Source: Amoebidium appalachense
Taxonomy: Eukaryota; Ichthyosporea
Assembly (NCBI GenBank): GCA_963693365.1
Contig: CAVNZM010000002.1
Location: forward strand, 14,818,001-14,882,000
Direction: 5' to 3'
DNA length: 64,000 nucleotides
Part shown: in pieces, positions 58,612 to 64,000 of the stretch
Numbering within the stretch: position 1 is the first letter of the stretch
How the letters are laid out: every line of letters begins with the position of its first letter
Translations under genes and position numbers: made by a program
Notes under the pieces: generated by a model
What the model saw: the letters and a program-made list of their open reading frames with translations, nothing else
Told to the model about the DNA's origin: nothing
Databases searched by the model: none

Positions 58612-60369
58612 ATGGTCGTCTTTCAAAAACTCGTGCTTTTTCTATCGGCATGCATATGCTCCTTAGCATCAGTTGTTCCCACCCGGACCGTGACCACTTC
58701 AAACACTCCTAACCCCACCACCTCCACCACACCCACCATTAGTAAGGACCCGTGTGATCCTTCAAACCCTACACGAGACCCGTTCACATGTGCTAGCAAA
58801 TGCACCATCAACGCTACAAGCACGTGCGACATTTCCACCCTGCCAAACTACAACACCACCATCGCTCAAGTGAAGATATACCCAGGGGGAGATACAGCAT
58901 GTATTGATCCTAGAGACCCCTACTACTTTTACTACCAACGTGGTGACCCGGAAAACATACTCATATATTTTGGTGGTGGTGGTGCCTGCTGGTCGGATGA
59001 TTACGACTCTCCAGCAACATGCGAGCCGTCTAAAGTTCGCTACGCTTCATATTACGCACAAGAAGACAACTATGGCATGGTTGACAAGCAGCTCGAAAAC
59101 AACCCCTTCCGTAACTGGACAATAGTTCAGGTTGTGTATTGCTCGGGTGATGTGCACACCGGAAACGTAAGACGCTCCTACACATTCAAAGCGGAAAACG
59201 GAACGAATGTTACCACCGTTGCCAAGCAGAAGGGGATTGCGAACACAAATGCGACACTCGAGTGGGCGTTCAAAAACATTCCCACGCCGAAACGTCTAGT
59301 CGTTGCTGGGTGCTCCGCGGGGTCCTTGGGTACTGTTATTTGGGCGGATTATATTCTCACGCACTACAAATTCGCTACTAACGGAACGGTTCGTGCTGCG
59401 ATTGTTACCGATGGATACGCTGGTGTTTTCCCCACCTCCCAGCAGAAGCTGATGTCTAGGCAACCGGGAATGTATCGTTTTGCAGATGCCCCGTGGGCCT
59501 CCCTTCTTCCCAACGACACTAGAACACGACTGAGTGAAAAGGGGATGTATTTCTGTGAGCTTGCAGGACTTGCCATATCCAAACATGACGACACGACGTT
59601 TGCTCTAATTCAAACGACACATGACGACGTTCAGAGGGACTTCTTTATGCTGGTGCGAAGTGACCCTACTTTGGGACTAAATCTTACTGATGTCGACACA
59701 CCTCTTCCCACGGATCCAGGGTGCGCGCACGTGAGCGTTCCCAACAGCACGATTTTCGACAACGGGACTCTGTCGATTGGTTCCCAGACAATGTACCAAT
59801 ACGTCGTCGAAATGTACGACTATTTTGCTCGTGTGGGAAACGACAGTAATGTCGCTGCCTATCTCAGCCAATCGCATGAGCACTGTGTCACGTGCACGCA
59901 GCTCTATGGACGGCTCAATGCGACGGTATCCAATGGAACGGGTGCAACGAACGAAACACGTGTTGTGAACCTCACCGATTGGCTGTCGCTGCTTCCCCTA
60001 GCAACCAATCCCAACAGCACGTTAAAAACGGTTTGTGATACAGTGAAACCGGAATCCGATTACCCTGATGCATGTGATAGCACGCTTACGAATGCTACGG
60101 CTATAGGGGGGTTGTCTGTGTGTGTCAACATAAGTGCAGACACGAGCAAAAGTTTTTGTGTTGAAACCGGATGCTGGAATTTGACGTTCTCTAACGTGTG
60201 TGGGTGGAATAGAGGTTATGCAAACGAAACGGGAAGCTTGAAGAATGTGACGAACGAGAGTAGTCTCATGGCAACGCATACATCCCATGGGGTTATGTAT
60301 GCGCCTAGTTCAGGACTGTCTATGTTTTTCTGGGTGTGCATTGTTGCTATGGCCCAAACTCTAATTTAA
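58612..60369 (+). CDS. Pectinacetylesterase/Notum-family carboxylesterase, secreted, GPI-type tail
   Basis: Intron-free gene. I prefer the ATG at 58,612 over that at 58,573 because it puts a typical signal peptide (MVVFQKLVLFLSACICSLAS) at the N-terminus, giving 585 residues. A Thr/Pro-rich linker follows. The alpha/beta-hydrolase core shows the oxyanion-loop region ILIYFGGGGACWSDDYD, the GDVHTG segment, and the nucleophile motif GCSAGSLG (Ser about residue 235). A candidate catalytic His lies in SHEHC at about 422-424, and an acidic partner is not certain. Many NXS/T sequons suggest heavy N-glycosylation. The C-terminus ends in a hydrophobic stretch (GLSMFFWVCIVAMAQTLI) after a small-residue region, as in GPI-anchored proteins. 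Family members remove acetyl or acyl esters from polysaccharides or, in Notum, palmitoleate from Wnt; which applies here cannot be told. An AATAAA at about 60,563-60,568 could end the transcript. Confidence 0.85.
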   Translation: MVVFQKLVLFLSACICSLASVVPTRTVTTSNTPNPTTSTTPTISKDPCDPSNPTRDPFTCASKCTINATSTCDISTLPNYNTTIAQVKIYPGGDTACIDPRDPYYFYYQRGDPENILIYFGGGGACWSDDYDSPATCEPSKVRYASYYAQEDNYGMVDKQLENNPFRNWTIVQVVYCSGDVHTGNVRRSYTFKAENGTNVTTVAKQKGIANTNATLEWAFKNIPTPKRLVVAGCSAGSLGTVIWADYILTHYKFATNGTVRAAIVTDGYAGVFPTSQQKLMSRQPGMYRFADAPWASLLPNDTRTRLSEKGMYFCELAGLAISKHDDTTFALIQTTHDDVQRDFFMLVRSDPTLGLNLTDVDTPLPTDPGCAHVSVPNSTIFDNGTLSIGSQTMYQYVVEMYDYFARVGNDSNVAAYLSQSHEHCVTCTQLYGRLNATVSNGTGATNETRVVNLTDWLSLLPLATNPNSTLKTVCDTVKPESDYPDACDSTLTNATAIGGLSVCVNISADTSKSFCVETGCWNLTFSNVCGWNRGYANETGSLKNVTNESSLMATHTSHGVMYAPSSGLSMFFWVCIVAMAQTLI

Positions 60370-60583
60370 TGTTAAATATGTATTGAAGTGAAACCCACAC
60401 TTCTCAGTGATACATTGTGTTCGTGATGCCTCAAAAGGAGCTCGTTTGTTGTATTTCTTGGCAATTTTTTGAGGCAGTAGTTCAGGTGAGATATATTTTG
60501 ACATGTTGAAGCGAATGCTGTAGAAGTTTATGAATGTGCACTGTAAGTAAATTTCTTCCCCGAATAAATTACACTATCTCTTC

Positions 60584-61205
60584 CCCCCCCCCCCCCCCCC
60601 ATCCCCTGTGTACAGGCAAGAAATAAATGTCGCAATTTTAGGATAATTAATATGTAACATACTTTCTTCGTGCAAATTCACACACTTTTGGATTGGTAGA
60701 AACTAACCAGGGAAATCTCTCTTTCTTGATCACCATCATCTTGAATTTGAGCATTTGTGTGCATGCCCTTGGGGTAGGACCTTTACAGAAAATTCAAAGT
60801 ACATCACGCACTGGAGGTATAATGGTTCCGAAGCTGCATATAGACCGTTTGAAATAAATGATGGTATGTGAAGATTATGACAACAGAAAACAAATAAACA
60901 TCATTTGAAGTTTAAACCCTGCTTGGAACAAAGGAGGGAGTGCCAAACAGTACATACTACTCACTGGAACTGTGCTACGCCCAGCAACCACCCGGGGGGG
61001 GGGGGAGGGGGGGCAAAGAAAATATCGGTGTCCTTTTGGGTGATTTTGACCCCACCCTCCCCCCTCCCCCCTCCCCCCCCCCCTCCCCCCTTTCAAGTTT
61101 GGCCCCCGTCCCCTCCAGTAGACAATATCGGTAGCCCCTTGGGTGATTTTGACTCTCCCCCCCCCCCCCCCCTCCCCCTTCGGCCCCTCCCCTCTCCTCC
61201 CCCCC

Positions 61206-61240
<35 letters not shown>

Positions 61241-61250
61241 ATAAAAAAAA
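60584..61250. other. Intergenic DNA with C tracts and a duplicated segment
   Basis: Poly-C at 60,583-60,600 and C-rich DNA at about 61,060-61,240. The segment AATATCGGTGTCCTTTTGGG plus TGATTTTGAC at 61,021-61,050 recurs as AATATCGGTAGCCCCTTGGG plus TGATTTTGAC at about 61,123-61,152, each followed by a C tract. Confidence 0.7.
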
Positions 61251-61609
61251 AATACACATCCCCCCTCCAGACCCACCTGCTCCCAGTGGGGACGGTTGTG
61301 GGTCCCCGCTGACCCCTCCCCACGCTAGAGATAGGGCCCCTCGCATCCCCTCCGAGCTGGGAGGCTTGAACCACCTCTACCATATCTCCGCCCATTTTCC
61401 CCAACCCACCAACAGTTACTTCTTACCTTTATACATATTTGCGCTTCCCATTTCAAGCCCTAAGCCCCCAGACCGCAACAGCGGCTTTAAACCCTCCGCA
61501 CTGAGCTCCCCCCCCCCCCCCCCTCACCCCACACCTCCCCTTCCCTTCCCCCCTCCCCCCTTCCCCCCACACCCCAACCCCGCACCCCCACCCCACCCTA
61601 CCACCTCTC

Positions 61610-62203
61610 CGGACTTGGCCCGCGCGTGCCATCGTGGACCCAGTATCATTAAAGGTGTACAAAGCCTGCGACGAAAGCTAGATGGCAGGTATATTCATAT
61701 ATGTTATTCACATATACAATTCACCGTGTATTCATATATATTCATATACTTTAACCATTTGTGGTCACCCCGAAGAGCAACTGGCGGCTAATGCCCAGCA
61801 GCGGCTTCTCGACTACCTCCACCACAAACACACTTTCACTAAACATCAACTGGGTTGACGATTCTGCCGGTAGCCAATCAGGTGAGCAACTTAACTTTAA
61901 AACTTACGGGTTACTTAATATGGTTTGCAAATGTCTGGTTTAACTCCTATCCATACTCTGCTCGTTGCAATATTCTATTTTGCATTAGGATTTTTTTGCA
62001 GGCTTTTTAACCGTTTTTCGCTAGGATATCTACACGTGTTTGAAAAATTCGCTAACTTAGCATGATCATGGCAAGAATCAAATTAAAAATGTGTTTTCGT
62101 TGTGTGGTGCGCAAGGCCTCCTAGTAGGAGGCTACTAGGAGGCCTTGGTAGTGTGTCTACTCCCAGGGCGGACATTTTGCCTCGGAGCAGGGTGGACCAG
62201 GTA
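61610..62203 (+). CDS. Exons of a partial gene, product unknown
   Basis: Three exons can be joined in phase: one ending at 61,689 ([20 protein letters not shown], donor GTATAT), 61789-61880 ([20 protein letters not shown] through DDSAGSQS, donor GTGAGC), and 62132-62200 ([20 protein letters not shown], donor GTATAT). The sequence is Ser/Thr-rich, like the low-complexity gene at 28,900. The first exon's start lies in a C-rich zone and is not resolved. Downstream, a (CA)n ending CAG at 62,416 could be an acceptor for a Thr-rich exon, but the phase does not match. No start or stop codon is identified, so the gene may continue beyond what I can trace. Confidence 0.4.
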
Positions 62204-62299
62204 TATACTGGTGTGGTTTTGCCTCAAATGAGAAATAAATTTGTTTGCGGAATTTCAATGTCATGTTGTCTGATTGAACCATCCTTCCCTCACCCCTTC

Positions 62300-62416
62300 T
62301 CTCCTTCAGTCCACACACACACACAAAAACACACACACACACATGTGCACACACACACCGTACGCGCACGCACACACGCACGCACACATGCACACACACA
62401 TGCACACACACACACA
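62300..62416. repeat. Degenerate (CA)n array
   Basis: CA-rich with CG interruptions, ending ACACACACAG. Confidence 0.85.
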
Positions 62417-62819
62417 GCCACCGGCACCACCAAGACCACCACCCGGGCCATCTTAGGAAAAATCACAGTAGAATTGCAGTCTTTTTTCTTTTCTAAAACA
62501 TGGCACCCGCGTAACACCACACTCCCCCCCATCCACCCCAAAATGCAAAAACACCACCATACAACCACCACCCGTACAAAGAAAAGCACGGCAACCCCCA
62601 AACCCAAAACCCACACAAAAACACCCCCCACCCACACCCGGCCAGCATGCCCTGACTGCCGGAACACACAGAGACCCAGTGTGCCATGCAAAACCCACCT
62701 TTTAGTTCACGAAAACATTGTCACAACGTACGTACAGCAACACATAATGTTAGGTAGCACCCCCCCCCCACCACCACCACCACACCCCATCGTCCACCCA
62801 TACCCACCGTAAATACTAT

Positions 62820-63230
62820 ACACAACACTTAGAACTTTCCAATACTGTAGATCGACCCAAGAGAGCCCTCGGTTAATGTTTATTACTAGGTTTTGAGTGG
62901 AGGGGAGGACTGGTGCCTCCTGCCGGCGTGGCTGGGGTAGTAACCCCGGGCAAAGTGTGTACTTATAGTTAGGTTGTGAAGGATGGTTTAGCTCAGCTGA
63001 ACTGAGTCTCATAGATAGCACCTTAACTAGTGTGCTGTCGGTGCTGTGTGGTAGACGGTAGTTTCCCTAGAGGGCCTGCCAATGCTATCCGGGAACAAAA
63101 CGTGATTAAAAAAAATTAAAAAAAATTTGCACACACACACACGCACATACACAGAAACACACACGTGTGTACGCGCGCCCACACACACGCGCGCGCGCGT
63201 ACACATGTACATATGATAGATTGCCCCCTC
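62820..63230. other. Non-coding DNA, no feature recognised
   Basis: Mixed sequence ending in a CA/CG-rich run at about 63,130-63,205. I see no gene. Confidence 0.45.
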
Positions 63231-63957
63231 CCCTCTCCCCCCCCCCTCCCCCCCCCCCCCCCCTCTCTCTCTCTCCCTCCCTCCCTCCCTCCCTCCCCCC
63301 TTTCCCCCTTTCCAACCCCTTCAGCCCTCTCTCCCCTTGCCGGCGGGGGTATTGGGGACATTGGCAGGCTTCAAATCTGATGGGTCCCAGTGTGTATTTT
63401 CACAATTGGATTTGAACAAAGCCCAATGATCCACTGGGACGCCCCCCCGGGGGATGGGGGGGGGGGGGGGGGGGGGGGGGGGAGGGGGGGGGGAGGGTGT
63501 GTGTGTGTGTGGTGGTGGGTGGGGGAGGGGGGGGGGAGGGGGGGGCTTTTTTGGGGGGGGGGGGGGGGGGGACTTTTTTTGTTGGTGGGGGGGGGGGGGG
63601 GGGGTGGATGATCTATGGAAAAAACTGTGATACTTGATCAAGGGGTTAAAGGGGAGGAGGGAGCAGGAGCGGTGGGGGAGGGGGGAGGGAGTGGGGGCTC
63701 TGTGAAGGGGAAAGGGGCAGTCTAAGAGACCTGGGGGAGAGGGGGGAGGGGAGGGGGGGGGGGGCATACGTAAGCCTTGCGGGCAGAGGGTGGGGGTTGG
63801 GGGGGGGAGGGGGGGGGGAGGTAGGGGGGGGGGGAGAGGGTGAGGGAGGGGGAGGGGGGGGGGGGGGGTGATAAGCTTGGCAGGGAGGTCCGGAGGGGAA
63901 GCGGGGAGGGGGGGGGGGGGGGGGAGGGGGGGGGGGGGGAGCAGGGGGGAGTTTAAG
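63231..63957. repeat. C-rich then long G-rich tracts to window end
   Basis: C- and CT-rich sequence at 63,231-63,340 is followed by G-rich DNA from about 63,448 to 63,950 with multiple G runs above 15. Gly-rich and Pro-rich frames are artefacts. Confidence 0.9.
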
Positions 63958-64000
63958 GGAACAAAACAAGGTGTAGCATGTGTTGGCCAATGTTTTTGTA

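Noticed and set aside
63231-63957. Telomere or chromosome-end repeat
   Set aside because: The G-rich DNA has irregular G runs without any regular TTAGGG-type unit.

Overview
The window is nuclear DNA of a eukaryote, most likely a unicellular alga, protist or early-branching holozoan. The evidence is spliceosomal GT-AG introns in several genes, a RasGEF with REM, RA and CDC25 domains, secreted hydrolases with GPI-type tails, and no operon structure. I cannot name the species. Between exons the DNA is dominated by simple sequence: C/G homopolymer tracts of 20-70 bases, long (GT)n/(CA)n arrays, and (AG)n/(CT)n arrays including one of about 690 bp. Long open frames in those arrays (Cys-Val, His-Thr, Glu-Arg, Ser-Leu or Pro-rich) are not genes.

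Layout. 1-2,500: repeats, no supported gene. 2,521-3,996 (-): uninterrupted gene for an eight-helix membrane protein. 4,200-9,350: (GT)n, giant (AG)n and non-coding DNA. 9,357-20,565 (+): a 15-exon RapGEF-like exchange factor; I joined all exons with consistent phases, giving about 1,110 residues. A complete MITE-like element with a 6-bp target duplication lies in its last intron. 22,556-26,336 (-): a 4-exon gene for a 196-residue coiled-coil protein. 28,900-38,778 (+): a gene of at least 13 exons for a low-complexity Ser/Pro-rich protein of unknown function. 39,540-40,830 (-): a trypsin-family protease frame with complete catalytic residues but broken by two or three single-base shifts. 41,903-42,575: probable solo LTR. 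43,010-53,353 (+): a 17-exon gene for a roughly 501-residue protein I do not recognise. 57,095-57,689 (+): two overlapping AT-rich frames of unknown origin. 58,612-60,369 (+): intron-free pectinacetylesterase/Notum-family enzyme with signal peptide and GPI-type tail. 61,610-62,200 (+): a few exons of a further gene, ends unresolved. The last kilobase is G-rich tract.

Themes. The RasGEF implies Ras/Rap signalling. The protease and the acetylesterase look like cell-surface hydrolases. The most unusual general features are splice sites built directly from dinucleotide microsatellites, and a dispersed repeat family of about 220-245 bp whose 3' end runs into a poly(C) tract in either orientation, which could be one source of the many C/G tracts.
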